Shown here: positions 18,001 to 25,156 of the stretch, in pieces
Layout: each line of letters begins with the position of its first letter
Position numbering within the stretch: the stretch's first letter is position 1
DNA from: Anaerolineae bacterium
Lineage (GTDB): Bacteria > Chloroflexota > Anaerolineae > JAADDB01
Assembly (NCBI GenBank): GCA_015486845.1
Contig: WFQU01000108.1
Coordinates: 1-32,694 of the forward strand
Length of the DNA stretch: 32,694 nt
Direction: 5' to 3'
Made by a program: the position numbers and the translations under genes
Notes under the pieces: generated by a model
The model's input: the letters and a program-made list of their open reading frames with translations, nothing else
Told to the model about the DNA's origin: nothing
Database searches by the model: none

Positions 18001-18493
18001 ATCCGATCCAGCCGGCCCGGCCATCCGGCGCGGTGAAAACATTGAACAGCGGTTTCTGCGAGCCGGAAGCCTGAACACTATAATGCTGCCAGCCGTCCGT
18101 TGTGTAAAGAATGCGCCCTAAATCGCCTACAGCCCAGCCCACCTGGGCATCGATCATGTGCAGCCCGCGTAAAGCCCGAATCTCCGGCAGCGTCTCGGTG
18201 TACATTTGCCGCCAAGTGAAACCGCCGTCCATAGTCTTCAACAAGGAACCCCGAAAAGCACCTTCCCCATTCCAGTGGCGCACATTCGCTTCGCCCACGG
18301 CGAAACCAACCTGGTTATCGATAAACTGCACCTCTTTGAGCCAGTTTTGCCCGGGAACATGGATGCTTTGCCAACTGCTGGCCGGGGCCGCTTGGCTCGC
18401 CACCGGGGCAAATAACCAGGAAGTACCAGCAAAGATAAGCGCGAACAGCGTCATAATTGGCATGAAGAAGTAGTACATTGTCTTGCTTTTCAT
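12065..18493 (-). CDS. Giant secreted multidomain protein: beta-propeller, five DNRLRE modules, GH-like barrel
   Basis: 2142 residues. Order: signal peptide (1-36, ending ASQA); a Ycf48/BNR-type beta-propeller (about 40-375) with five clear Asp-boxes (such as LLKTMDGGFTW and IFRTEDGGATW); a Thr-Pro linker; then five DNRLRE/CBM96-like modules at about 413-609, 654-850, 878-1070, 1141-1345 and 1367-1559. Thr-Pro-rich linkers separate most of the modules. A linker leads to a TIM-barrel-like domain (1619-1960) resembling GH42/DUF4832-type glycoside hydrolases, with possible catalytic Glu1763 (GAYGETR) and Glu1881 (TAWEGYNY), and a final beta-sandwich (about 2013-2142). It is probably exported and bound to the cell surface or a polysaccharide. 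The enzyme activity is inferred and may be lost. AGGAG lies 12 nt before the ATG. A strong promoter match lies 155 bp upstream, and a small secreted protein gene follows directly. Confidence 0.88.
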   Translation of the reverse strand: MKSKTMYYFFMPIMTLFALIFAGTSWLFAPVASQAAPASSWQSIHVPGQNWLKEVQFIDNQVGFAVGEANVRHWNGEGAFRGSLLKTMDGGFTWRQMYTETLPEIRALRGLHMIDAQVGWAVGDLGRILYTTDGWQHYSVQASGSQKPLFNVFTAPDGRAGWIGCSQNGGSLLKTEDGGAHWRQIGMHAATGSPVWGAAPNDVSWLESDGTWYGFAIGAVSTGGLFVRSRDGGTTWERIGPDLSDVTVHRVDFVDRLHGWIAADYGYIFRTEDGGATWQTTRVAADFHVMAIKFLDANHGYAVVAQSSAPPNYWYENPGLRSVRLLESNDGGRTWSQTVLPGQDTPVGLEVLDDQHIWIVGHNGMVTFYNDGAVTPWPTNAPPPPMVPTATPTAPKPTATPTITPIPYSDQPVTLILQDGQNGYAGATDSYINRWWPHADQNFGSDAFFSVRGPDNRGITMEGLLHFDLSSLPAGARVQQATLSIYSGNRDRTAPLRFDIFQLKKAWRETGATFNNADSQTRWQEAGALGVADRVQHPLDSKTVDYAHNWINFDITEAVAQWLSDPTANHGVIIQGFNLPGNPSPRHNFISREDRSHPQLHPKLVITFIMPTPTPVFTNTPTWTPTSTPTTTPTATATPTATPTATPTLVTGPVTTVLQDGFRDYQGTTDSYLNRWWPNADKNFGSDTFFSVRGPDSRGITMEGILQFDLSALPSGAQVQAAFLKVYSGNRDRNFPTRFDVFRLKRTWNGNEVTFQRADVQNEWETPGAMGVSDRFPEVIASQTVDYSHNWVLFDVTSAVQQWLEDPAGNHGVIIQAFNLPGKPAVRHNFISSENEHNPQLRPQLAITYQQGAPATAAVPTSIPATPLPTPVITGTPVVTTLVQGVNRYHGYRDTCLDGIKMTKMAHDATYFSVRGMDNGGHRYNALLSVDTSAIPANAIIKAATLSLWSGGRSSGGEATLVAVPLLHSWDEREATWEESQRGVRWAVAGAEGRNADYAPMPAATTVLTTETYRWYHLDIRDAVQAWVRDPASNYGLLLHVPAKSLLQHNFISSDYPNPIYRPHLTINYLLGPEATATPTPTCTATATFSPTPTLTATFTATPTPPLTVLPTPTPTVTPTSTVTPTATPTAMATAVLEPPTTITLQNDDHWNGYKGTADSYINRWWPSGYTNYGKETYLVVRGSDRLGITQEALVNFNLDKLPADAYIISATLSLYSGARDHNAPTELRVYQLKRFWKENEVNFNQASKQDNWQKSGATGAQDRVTTPLDSKTIDYTYNWVNFDVTKALQDWYSQPVAAAAVGRQVPGFIIQAFNVPGKPAVSHHFISSNDRRDSLRPKLQITYQCYKPTPTPLPPTPTLPPPTPTVVVLVQNVDGYHGYSDTYLDGFEEKTRPHNTTYLSVVSPDDSGARENTLLRVDLSYLPPDSTIYSAELKLWSGAGAGGGQRTLEAVPLLRSWSQTEATWYGPFAGQQWAAPGAEGRNADYAPMPVATTTLTGPYRWYTLDITAAVQEWVSHPNHNHGLLLHIKEPRFMRHHFVSGDYPNPTYRPHLRLHYLPGMIQPQPTPTPTATTGPTATPTPTVTPTPRPGQPTATLPPPPPPNPQPTPWPTTPPSNHITWKGVQRPGIYMAYDYSGHNSNTYGIAGSMIAVHWATLEPSEGRYDFHSIDSFLAKVHNQGGKGSFFITSYEGGCSGSRAMPDYLRNDRSATVTYRCGGGTAILPKYWSERYLSRYHALINALGNHYKNDSRVEFVAIGTGAYGETRAATDSAGLNALAAAGLNSTVWVNTVNQIADWYKAAFSDGSGHLLKALLQQSAPVSYHAWERREFNQHALDIGIGISTNNLYPDGEGVLYIGDSGCPNCSWYDYPIQYWRQMPTAWEGYNYMTCNSTLLWWALANVLDKHPVYLRPSIDLYFSGTRPRWDNINAFKWAANYLGRTPQDAPSAWVALREHRDPWTPNSCRGDNRPVAHQHPQWGNYSFFLYQEDGLPGGRTVPETNDRTVNHLSSNYQPYNPAIPAGTEGWVVRRTDAAHDNRYMYFKVDSQFLSGNHSVTIRVTYADVGNDSWSLHYLNDQGHEAVARVTGGQTFVRKQNSRTWKIATFVISDARFVAGLPQGQGGADFYIDSNNDGDEWIHFVDVRK
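13817..17257 (-). repeat. Intragenic array of five DNRLRE-encoding repeats, order A-A-B-A-B
   Basis: Each unit is about 580-615 bp: 17257-16667 (A1), 16534-15944 (A2), 15862-15284 (B1), 15073-14459 (A3) and 14395-13817 (B2). A units share TDSYINRWWP- and SVRGPD-type text and end in ITYQ-like strands. B units share a TYLDG-like start, AEGRNADYAPMP and YPNPTYRPHL. The DNA of A1 and A2 is still visibly alike over long runs, pointing to duplication within the gene. The linkers are GC-rich runs of ACC/CCG-type codons. Confidence 0.85.
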
Positions 18494-18647
18494 GTCTGTC
18501 CCAATCTCCTAACCCGGACAAGTCAGAACTAAAAATACTCAAACGCCAAGCCACCAAGGTGCAAAGATTTCTTAATACCCTCGTCGGAGCCCCAGGGCAC
18601 GTTTTTCGGCTAAATGAACATCGCCAGCTTACATTTCCACAAGCTTA

Positions 18648-18676
18648 ATAATAGCGGATAAGATTTATTCGGTCAA
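18648..18676 (-). promoter_or_regulatory. Sigma70-like promoter for the giant secreted protein gene
   Basis: On the minus strand, TTGACC (18676-18671), a 17-nt spacer and TATTAT (18653-18648), each one mismatch from consensus. The implied start is near 18641, giving a 5' leader of about 150 nt. This leader contains a degenerate AACGCCAAGCCACCAAGGTG repeat (about 18541-18560). Confidence 0.6.
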
Positions 18677-19065
18677 TATGACTTTTTTACTATGGTTTCA
18701 TCTAAGTAGCACGTCCTTCTCGACCACGTGTACAACGGCACAAAGAGCATAAAACAGAGCACAAAGCAGTTACTGAGCCGAATGCTTATTATTACAGAGG
18801 CGCGATTTGCCAAAAGTATGCCTCCTTTGTTATACTGGGAACTAATAAGATTGTGTAGCACTATTAGGTGCTATAGAGTCGGCTGGCCTGTGTTCGGCAG
18901 TTGAAGCTATATCGACCCTTGCGAAGTCGCCCCCCCCACCAACAACACGAAATCGGACCTGCGAAGGTCAATTTCGCAAAGGTTGCCGCAAATTCATCCA
19001 CCAGGCACAGACTACAATGCTACAATTTTTACAAACATACAATGCTATGGTTGGGCCTGGTTGAA
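18677..19065. other. Divergent intergenic region with candidate gcv promoter
   Basis: No credible gene. The stretch 18905-18990 (CGACCCTTGCGAAGTCGCC, then GGACCTGCGAAGGTCAA) looks like a worn dispersed repeat related in wording to 28349-28415. A 10-bp direct repeat, TACAATGCTA, lies at 19013-19022 and 19038-19047. TGCTACAAT at 19018-19026 could be an extended -10 for the glycine operon, but no good -35 accompanies it. Confidence 0.4.
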
Positions 19066-19251
19066 CAACACGAGAGAGTATTGCTGATGGTGGTGATCGC
19101 CGAAGGGGCACGCCGGATCGGTAGGCCGTACTGGTTTGGCTAATCTCTCAGGCAAAGAAGATCGTGTTGGGACAGGACTCTGGAGAGCTGTCATGGAGAC
19201 ACGCCGACGGGGAAAAGTTACCGGATTGGTAACTAAACTCTCAGGCCAGAG
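19066..19251 (+). ncRNA. Tandem glycine riboswitch
   Basis: Two consecutive glycine aptamers precede gcvT. In the first, P1 pairs CAACACGA (19066-19073) with TCGTGTTG (19162-19169) around CGCCGAAGGGGCA and CTCTCAGGCAAAG. In the second, CTCTGG (19178-19183) pairs with CCAGAG (19246-19251) around CGCCGACGGGGAAA and CTCTCAGGCC. These are the family's conserved core words. A terminator follows at 19263-19292. By family precedent, glycine binding favours read-through, turning on the cleavage genes when glycine is plentiful. Confidence 0.93.
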
Positions 19252-19262
19252 GACAGAGTGAA

Positions 19263-19292
19263 GGCGGTCGCATAGGCGCGAGCGTCTTTTTT
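19263..19292 (+). terminator. Rho-independent terminator, riboswitch expression platform
   Basis: GGCGGTCGC (19263-19271), loop ATAGGC, GCGAGCGTC (19278-19286). The 9-bp stem has one G-T wobble and one G-G mismatch and is followed at once by six T residues. It lies 12 nt after the second aptamer and 18 nt before the gcvT start, the right place for glycine-controlled transcription termination. Confidence 0.75.
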
Positions 19293-19310
19293 ATTGCCAA
19301 GGAGGTCAAG

Positions 19311-20423
19311 ATGGAATTGAAGCGGACGAAGTTGTACGACACACACGTAGCACTAAGTGGACGCATGGTGGAATTTGCCGGCTGGGAGCTGCCGGTGCAG
19401 TATCCCACTGGGCCAACCGTCGAACATGAGGCCGTCCGTACCGCCGCCGGCCTGTTCGACATCGATCACATGGGGCAATTCATGGTGATTGGGGAAGAAG
19501 CAACGCCATTCCTCAACCACATGGTCACCTGGGATGTGAGCAACATGAAAGATGGCGAAGCACACTATTCATTGCTTTGCTATGAAGATGGCGGCATTGT
19601 GGATGATATTTTCATTTATCGGCGCGGCGATGGCTACATGGTCGTCGTCAATGCTTCCAACCGAGACAAAGATTTCAAATGGTTCAGTCTGCACACTGGC
19701 GGGTATAACGTGACGGTAACAGACGTTTCCGACGAGACTTACATGTTAGCACTGCAAGGACCCAAAGCGGAAACTGTCCTGAATAAACTGTTGCCCAACC
19801 ATGATGCAGCGACCATGGCTTTCCACACTAGCCGCTCCACCTCATTGAACGGCATTCCCACGTTAATTGGCCGCACTGGCTATACCGGCGAGGACGGCTT
19901 CGAGCTTTTCTTCTCGGCAGATGAAGCCGTGCGCATGTGGAACATGCTTCTGGAAGCCGGCAAAGAGGACGGGTTAATTCCTTGCGGATTAGCAGCCCGG
20001 GATTCGTTGCGCTTCGAACCCTGCCTGCCTCTCTACGGCGATGAAATCTTTTCCGAAATAGATCCCATCAGCGCCAGATTAGGTTTCTTTGTCAGTTTCG
20101 AGAAAGATTTTATAGCCAAAAATGCATTGTTGAAAATCAAGTTGGAGGGGCCCACACAGAAATTGATCGGCTTCGAGATGGTTGAGCGGGGCGTGCCGCG
20201 GCACGGCTACGCGATTCTATCGCCGGCCGGCGAGAAAATCGGTTTCGTGACCACCGGCATGAAAGCACCCACCGCGGGTAAATTCGTCGGCTTAGGTTAT
20301 GTGCAATCCAGTTACACGAAATACGGCACAGAAATTGCCATTGAAATCCGCGGCAAAGCGAAAAAAGCCGTGGTGCGCAAACGACCTTTTTACATTCCAG
20401 CATATCGTCGTGCCAAGAAATGA
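19311..20423 (+). CDS. gcvT: Aminomethyltransferase, glycine cleavage T protein
   Basis: 370 residues. The T protein transfers the methylene group from aminomethyl-lipoyl-H protein to tetrahydrofolate and releases ammonia. Family landmarks are LYDTHVALSGRMVEFAGWELPVQY at the N-terminus, the GGIVDDIFIYR segment with the folate-reacting Asp98/99 pair, LQGPKA, GRTGYTGEDGFEL and a C-terminal VTTGMKAPTAGKFVGLGYV. The length is standard. The ATG follows a perfect AAGGAGGT. It is the first gene of the operon, directly under the glycine riboswitch. A 198-bp gap before gcvH holds a small inverted repeat (TTATCCT/AGGATAA, 20535-20575). Confidence 0.97.
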   Translation: MELKRTKLYDTHVALSGRMVEFAGWELPVQYPTGPTVEHEAVRTAAGLFDIDHMGQFMVIGEEATPFLNHMVTWDVSNMKDGEAHYSLLCYEDGGIVDDIFIYRRGDGYMVVVNASNRDKDFKWFSLHTGGYNVTVTDVSDETYMLALQGPKAETVLNKLLPNHDAATMAFHTSRSTSLNGIPTLIGRTGYTGEDGFELFFSADEAVRMWNMLLEAGKEDGLIPCGLAARDSLRFEPCLPLYGDEIFSEIDPISARLGFFVSFEKDFIAKNALLKIKLEGPTQKLIGFEMVERGVPRHGYAILSPAGEKIGFVTTGMKAPTAGKFVGLGYVQSSYTKYGTEIAIEIRGKAKKAVVRKRPFYIPAYRRAKK

Positions 20424-20621
20424 CCTTGCCGAGGGAAAACGTAACCACTCAGCCCAGCGACTTAGCGTCACAGCAACATCTGCAAAATCGCCATGCAGCG
20501 CTTGGCAGGCAGGCTGCGTAGTTATCTGATTTCTTTATCCTGAATCCGTGCAATCGGTGCCAAAAAATAGGATAATCATCGTAGTTAAAGAAAACATTTT
20601 TGCGTAAAGGAGAAAAAAGAG

Positions 20622-21017
20622 ATGGCAAATTACAAATTTGATGCCAAGGCGAAGTACTTGGATACCCATGAGTGGGTACGTATCGAAGATGGCGTGGCGG
20701 TGATGGGCGTGAGCGATGTGGCGCAGGACCAATTGTCCGATGTAGTCTATGTCGATTTGCCGGCGGAAGGCGATAGTTTCAAACAGAAAGACACCATCGC
20801 TGTGGTGGAATCGGTCAAATCGGCGGAGGACGTTTTCGCTCCTATCAGCGGCAAAGTCATTGCCGCCAATGAAGCGTTGGAAGGAAGCCCTGAACTAGTC
20901 AACCAGGATCCATACGGCGCCGGGTGGTTCTTGAAAATGGAGCCGGCCGACCTGAGCGAACTGGATAACTTAATGGATGCGGAGGCGTACGAGAAATTCG
21001 TTGCCGAGGAGGTCTAA
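20622..21017 (+). CDS. gcvH: Glycine cleavage H protein (lipoyl carrier)
   Basis: 131 residues. The H protein carries the aminomethyl intermediate on a lipoyl arm between the P, T and L proteins. The lipoyl-lysine is Lys66 in VVESVKSAEDVFAPISG. The N-terminal YLDTHEWVRIEDGVAVMGVSD and the C-terminal GAGWFLKMEPAD are typical, as is the length. AAAGGAG lies 9 nt before the ATG. The stop is one base from the gcvPA start, so the two are tightly coupled. Confidence 0.97.
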   Translation: MANYKFDAKAKYLDTHEWVRIEDGVAVMGVSDVAQDQLSDVVYVDLPAEGDSFKQKDTIAVVESVKSAEDVFAPISGKVIAANEALEGSPELVNQDPYGAGWFLKMEPADLSELDNLMDAEAYEKFVAEEV

Positions 21018-21018
21018 G

Positions 21019-22383
21019 ATGGACTACGTTCCCAACACTGACGCGCAACGCGCCGAAATGTTGGCCACCATCGGCATCAAGGATATTAGCGAACTTTTCC
21101 AGGTCGTGCCTGAAAAAGCCCGTTATCCGCAACTGAATTTGCCACCGGCACTTTCGGAAGCGGAAATGATGGCAGAGCTTCGGGCCATGAGCGAGGAGAA
21201 TGCCGATTTAGAGCATTACACCTCTTTCTTAGGTGCCGGTGCTTATAATCACTTTATTCCTGCGGTGGTGGACTTCGTTCTCAGCCGTTCCGAGTTTTAC
21301 ACAGCCTATACGCCATACCAAGCAGAAATTTCACAGGGATGGCTGCAAGCCATCCACGAATATCAAAGCATGGTGCGTGCCCTGACCGGCATGGAGGTAG
21401 CCAACGCGTCCCATTACGACGGCGCAACGGCCACCGCCGAGGCTGTAATCATGGCACTAAATGTGACACGTCACAAAAAGCGCAAAGTGCTCCTTTCTCC
21501 GACTTTGCACCCGCAATATCGTCAAGTTGTGCGCACTTACACCCAAGGTGACCAGGTGGAAGTCATCGATGATGTTGCTTCTTGCTTTGATCTACCAGAT
21601 ATCAAAGCTCAAATCGACGATCAGACAGCTATTTTGGTGTGGCAGAACCCAGACTTTTTGGGGCACCTCTACAGTCCGGCAGAAATGCGTGCCTTAGCTG
21701 ACGCCGCCCACGCCCATGGCGCTCTTTTTGCCGTGGCCGCAGATCCAGTGTCGTTGGGCTTGTTCACACCGCCCGGCGCTTACGATGCCGATATCGTCAC
21801 AGCAGAAGGACAGGCCGCCGGCAACGCCATCAGCTTCGGCGGACCGTATTTAGGTATCTTCGCTTTCAAGAAGAAATACGTGCATAAGAGCTCCGGCCGC
21901 ATTGTCGGCGCCACCGAGGATGCTCAAGGCCGCAGGGGTTATGTATTGACGCTGAGCGGTCGCGAACAACACATTCGCCGGGAGCGAGCCAGTTCCAATA
22001 TTTGCTCCAACCAGGCGCTCAACGCGTTGGCCACAGCGGTCTATTTGGCAGCCATGGGCAAGCGCGGATTGCGCCGGGTCGCCGAGCTGTCCTATCAAAA
22101 AGCGCATTATGCGGCCAAAGTGTTAGCTGAACGGCCCGGCGTAGAGATCGCCACCCCGGATCCGTTCTTCTTAGAATTCGCTGTGCGCCTGCCCAAACCG
22201 GCTGCACAATTGAACCGTTTCCTCTGGGAAGAGTGGGGCATGATCGGCGGGTACGATTTAGAGCCGGAGTATCCCCAGCTCGGCCATGCTATGTTGCTCA
22301 GTTTCACCGAACTAACAGAACGAGGCGAAATCGATGAATTAGTGGATGCTGTGGACGAATTTCTCAGCGGGGAGCGTGGATGA
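21019..22383 (+). CDS. gcvPA: Glycine dehydrogenase (decarboxylating) subunit 1
   Basis: 454 residues. This is the alpha-like subunit of the two-subunit P protein, which with GcvPB decarboxylates glycine and loads the aminomethyl group onto H protein. It shows the family segment FLGAGAYNHFIPAVVDFV, then YTPYQAEISQGWLQAIHEYQ and ASHYDGATATAEA. It lacks the PLP lysine, as expected, since that sits in subunit 2. The ATG follows GAGGAGGT that overlaps the gcvH stop region; an upstream in-frame start would run into gcvH and is rejected. Its TGA overlaps the gcvPB ATG. Confidence 0.96.
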   Translation: MDYVPNTDAQRAEMLATIGIKDISELFQVVPEKARYPQLNLPPALSEAEMMAELRAMSEENADLEHYTSFLGAGAYNHFIPAVVDFVLSRSEFYTAYTPYQAEISQGWLQAIHEYQSMVRALTGMEVANASHYDGATATAEAVIMALNVTRHKKRKVLLSPTLHPQYRQVVRTYTQGDQVEVIDDVASCFDLPDIKAQIDDQTAILVWQNPDFLGHLYSPAEMRALADAAHAHGALFAVAADPVSLGLFTPPGAYDADIVTAEGQAAGNAISFGGPYLGIFAFKKKYVHKSSGRIVGATEDAQGRRGYVLTLSGREQHIRRERASSNICSNQALNALATAVYLAAMGKRGLRRVAELSYQKAHYAAKVLAERPGVEIATPDPFFLEFAVRLPKPAAQLNRFLWEEWGMIGGYDLEPEYPQLGHAMLLSFTELTERGEIDELVDAVDEFLSGERG

Positions 22384-23840
22384 TGACATTAGATTATGCC
22401 AACAGCTACATTTACGATCTATCGGAGCCGGGGCGTATAGGTGTGAGTCTGCCGCCAACGGACGTGCCGGAAAGCGATCTACCGCAAGGGTATTTGCGCA
22501 CAACGTTACCGTTGCCAGAGGTAGCGGAGGTGGAATTGGTACGCCATTACGTCCGCCTTTCACAAAAGAATTATTCGGTAGACAGCGGTTTTTACCCGTT
22601 AGGTTCTTGCACCATGAAATACAACCCCAAGGTGAACGACCAGGCTGCGCATTTGATCGGCTTCGCCCGCATTCACCCGTTGCAACCGGAAGAAACAGTC
22701 CAGGGCGCAATGGCGTTGATGTATGGTTTACAGCAAGCGTTAGCAGAAATCAGCGGGTTCGATGCTATTTCATTGCAGCCTTCGGCCGGCGCACATGGTG
22801 AATTCAGCGGCGTGCTCATCATGCGCAAATACCAGTTAGACCGGGGCGAGACGCAGCGGAATAAGATCATCGTTCCAGACTCCGCCCACGGCACGAATCC
22901 CGCTTCGACAGCTATGTCCGGGTTGAAAGCAGTCACCGTACCCAGCGACGACCGCGGCAATGTGGATTTGGAAGCGTTGCGAGCAGCGCTGGACGACACA
23001 GTAGTCGGCATGATGCTGACCAACCCCAATACGGTGGGCCTGTTCGACGAGCACGTAACAGAGATCTGCGATTTGGTGCACAGCGTCGGCGGCCTGATGT
23101 ACGGCGACGGGGCTAACCTCAATGCGGTGATGGGCATCGCTAAAATGGCCGATTTGGGCTTCGACGTGATGCACTTCAATTTGCACAAAACATTCAGCAC
23201 GCCGCACGGCGGCGGTGGTCCCGGTTCCGGACCAGTGGGTGTGACCAAAGCGTTAGAACCGTTTTTACCGGGGCCGATCGTGGGCCGCGAAGAAACGGAG
23301 GAGGTCGAATACCATTGGGTCTGGCCGGCCAAAAGCATCGGACGGGTCAAGTCTTTCTTCGGTAATTTCGGCGTGCTGGTGCGCGCGTATACCTACATCA
23401 GCATGTTAGGCGCCGAAGGTCTATTGCGCACCGCCGAAAACGCTGTGCTCAACGCTAACTATATTCAAGCACGGCTAAAAAATGTCTACCCGGTACCATT
23501 CGGGGACCGTTTCTGCATGCACGAATTCGTAGCGTCAGGGTTGCTACCTGGCACGAAAGACTTGCACACGCTGGACATCGCCAAGCGGCTCATTGACTAC
23601 GGATTCCACCCGCCGACGATCTATTTCCCGGGCATCGTGCACGAGTCTATTATGATCGAGCCGACGGAAACGGAAAGCAAAGCGACATTGGACGCGTTCA
23701 GCGAAGCAATGATTAAAATCGCGCAGGAAGCCAAAGAAAATCCGGAATTGTTGCACAGCGCACCGCACAAAGCGCCAGTGGGACGATTAGATGAAGTCTT
23801 GGCTGCGCGCAGGTTGGAACTAACTTCACTGCCGAAGTAG
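22380..23840 (+). CDS. gcvPB: Glycine dehydrogenase (decarboxylating) subunit 2
   Basis: 486 residues, the PLP-binding subunit of the split P protein. The Schiff-base lysine is Lys270 in FNLHKTFSTPHGGGGPGSG, and the conserved GSCTMKYNPK lies at 75-84. The first ATG overlaps the gcvPA stop (ATGA); a second ATG is three bases later. The split form is the usual one in Chloroflexota, Firmicutes and archaea. The operon closes with a strong terminator at 23860. The L protein (lipoamide dehydrogenase) and lipoate enzymes are not in the window. Confidence 0.97.
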   Translation: MMTLDYANSYIYDLSEPGRIGVSLPPTDVPESDLPQGYLRTTLPLPEVAEVELVRHYVRLSQKNYSVDSGFYPLGSCTMKYNPKVNDQAAHLIGFARIHPLQPEETVQGAMALMYGLQQALAEISGFDAISLQPSAGAHGEFSGVLIMRKYQLDRGETQRNKIIVPDSAHGTNPASTAMSGLKAVTVPSDDRGNVDLEALRAALDDTVVGMMLTNPNTVGLFDEHVTEICDLVHSVGGLMYGDGANLNAVMGIAKMADLGFDVMHFNLHKTFSTPHGGGGPGSGPVGVTKALEPFLPGPIVGREETEEVEYHWVWPAKSIGRVKSFFGNFGVLVRAYTYISMLGAEGLLRTAENAVLNANYIQARLKNVYPVPFGDRFCMHEFVASGLLPGTKDLHTLDIAKRLIDYGFHPPTIYFPGIVHESIMIEPTETESKATLDAFSEAMIKIAQEAKENPELLHSAPHKAPVGRLDEVLAARRLELTSLPK

Positions 23841-23859
23841 TTTCCTCATGACTATCAGT

Positions 23860-23905
23860 TATAACGAAAAAGCTGGAGCTCCAAGGCCCCGGCTTTTTCG
23901 TTATA
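23860..23905. terminator. Terminator of the gcv operon
   Basis: ATAACGAAAAAGC (23861-23873) pairs perfectly with GCTTTTTCGTTAT (23892-23904), and one more T-A pair extends the stem. The 5' arm gives an A-run and the 3' arm a T-run, so it could work on both strands. The loop holds the palindrome TGGAGCTCCA. Confidence 0.8.
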
Positions 23906-23921
23906 TGCGTTTTAACAGGCT

Positions 23922-23951
23922 GCTAAGGCGCGCCCGGGGGCGCCTTTTAGC
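23922..23951 (+). terminator. Second terminator-like hairpin
   Basis: GCTAAGGCGC (23922-23931) pairs with GCGCCTTTTAGC (ending 23951) around a CCCGGG-containing loop, with two unpaired T residues. The GC core is followed by TTTT. It backs up the preceding terminator and ends 38 bp before the next gene. Confidence 0.5.
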
Positions 23952-23989
23952 AAACCTGTGCATCACGTTAATCGATATGGAGATTCTCT

Positions 23990-25156
23990 GTGGCCGAGAA
24001 AAAGAAAATCAGTATGTTGGGTGCCGGATTAGTGGGCAATGCCATCGCGCGTGATTTAGCGCAAGAGCCAACGTTTCAAGTAACGGTGATAGACATGAAG
24101 CAGGAAAACCTGGATCGTCTGACGTCCACGGTGCCGGTGCACACATTGCAAGCGGATTTGTCCACGCCGGGGAAGATCAATGCCATCATCGCCGATAGCG
24201 ATCTGGTCGTTTCGGCCGTGCCAGGCTTCATGGGCTTCAACTTGTTGCGCTGGATCATTGCGGCCGGAAAAAATGTCGTCGATATTTCCTTTTTTGGGGA
24301 GGACCCTTTCTTGCTGGATGATCTGGCCCGGGGAAAAGGGGTTGCGGCAGTGGTCGATTGTGGAGTGGCGCCGGGATTAAGCAACATTCTCGGCGGTCAC
24401 GCCGTGACACAATTAGATCAAGCCAATAATTATCTTTGCTATGTGGGCGGTCTGCCGGCAGTGCGCCACTGGCCTTACCAATATCAGTCCGTTTTCTCAC
24501 CGGTGGATGTAATCGAGGAATACACGCGGCCGGCACGCTTGGTAGAGTGCGGACAGGAAATCGTGCGGCCCGCCCTCTCAGAAGTGGAGCTGGTCGAATT
24601 TCCCCAGATTGGCACCCTGGAAGCTTTCAACAGCGACGGCCTGCGGACAATGATCCGGACTTTAGACATTCCTTTCATGAAAGAGAAAACTTTACGCTAC
24701 CCTGGGCATGCGGAGTTGATGCGCGTTTTCCGGGAAAGTGGCTTTTTCCGCACTGATCCAGTAGAAATCAGAGGGCACGCCGTGCGCCCCATTGATTTGA
24801 CAACCAAATTGTTGTTCGATCAGTGGCAACGGCAGGAGGGTGAAGAGGACATTCTGGCAATGCGAGTTGTTGTAGAAGGTCGCCGGGCCGGAAAACAGGT
24901 ACGCTTGAGCTATGACTTGCTGGATCGTTATGACCGAGCCACCGGGACGACCGCCATGGCGCGCACTACTGGCTACACCTGTGCCATTGTCGCCCGGCAG
25001 GTCGTGACCGGACTTTTCACGCAGAAAGGGGTCATACCGCCAGAATTCGTCGGCCAGTCCATTGCTTGTTATGACAATTTATTGGCCGAATATGCCAAAC
25101 GAAACATCCACCTGCGAGAGAGCATCACAGAAAAGATCGGATTACCAATGTCTTAA
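23990..25156 (+). CDS. Saccharopine dehydrogenase-family oxidoreductase
   Basis: 388 residues. The N-terminal Rossmann fold has MLGAGLVGNAIA (Gly11, Gly13, Gly16), with an acidic VTVIDMKQENL end to strand 2 that suggests NAD use. The middle has VVDISFFGEDPFLLDD and DCGVAPGLSNIL, and the C-terminal half the usual saccharopine-dehydrogenase catalytic domain (YTRPARLVECG, YPGHAELMR). Length and motifs fit the short single-enzyme group that includes lysine 6-dehydrogenase and saccharopine reductases; the substrate is not certain. The start is GTG with GGAG 7 nt upstream. It stands alone between terminators and a 648-bp spacer. Confidence 0.85.
   Translation: MAEKKKISMLGAGLVGNAIARDLAQEPTFQVTVIDMKQENLDRLTSTVPVHTLQADLSTPGKINAIIADSDLVVSAVPGFMGFNLLRWIIAAGKNVVDISFFGEDPFLLDDLARGKGVAAVVDCGVAPGLSNILGGHAVTQLDQANNYLCYVGGLPAVRHWPYQYQSVFSPVDVIEEYTRPARLVECGQEIVRPALSEVELVEFPQIGTLEAFNSDGLRTMIRTLDIPFMKEKTLRYPGHAELMRVFRESGFFRTDPVEIRGHAVRPIDLTTKLLFDQWQRQEGEEDILAMRVVVEGRRAGKQVRLSYDLLDRYDRATGTTAMARTTGYTCAIVARQVVTGLFTQKGVIPPEFVGQSIACYDNLLAEYAKRNIHLRESITEKIGLPMS

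Noticed and set aside
18673-18861. 62-codon minus-strand frame with a hydrophobic middle
   Set aside because: No ribosome site, AT-rich spacer sequence, and its 3' end abuts the promoter of the giant gene.
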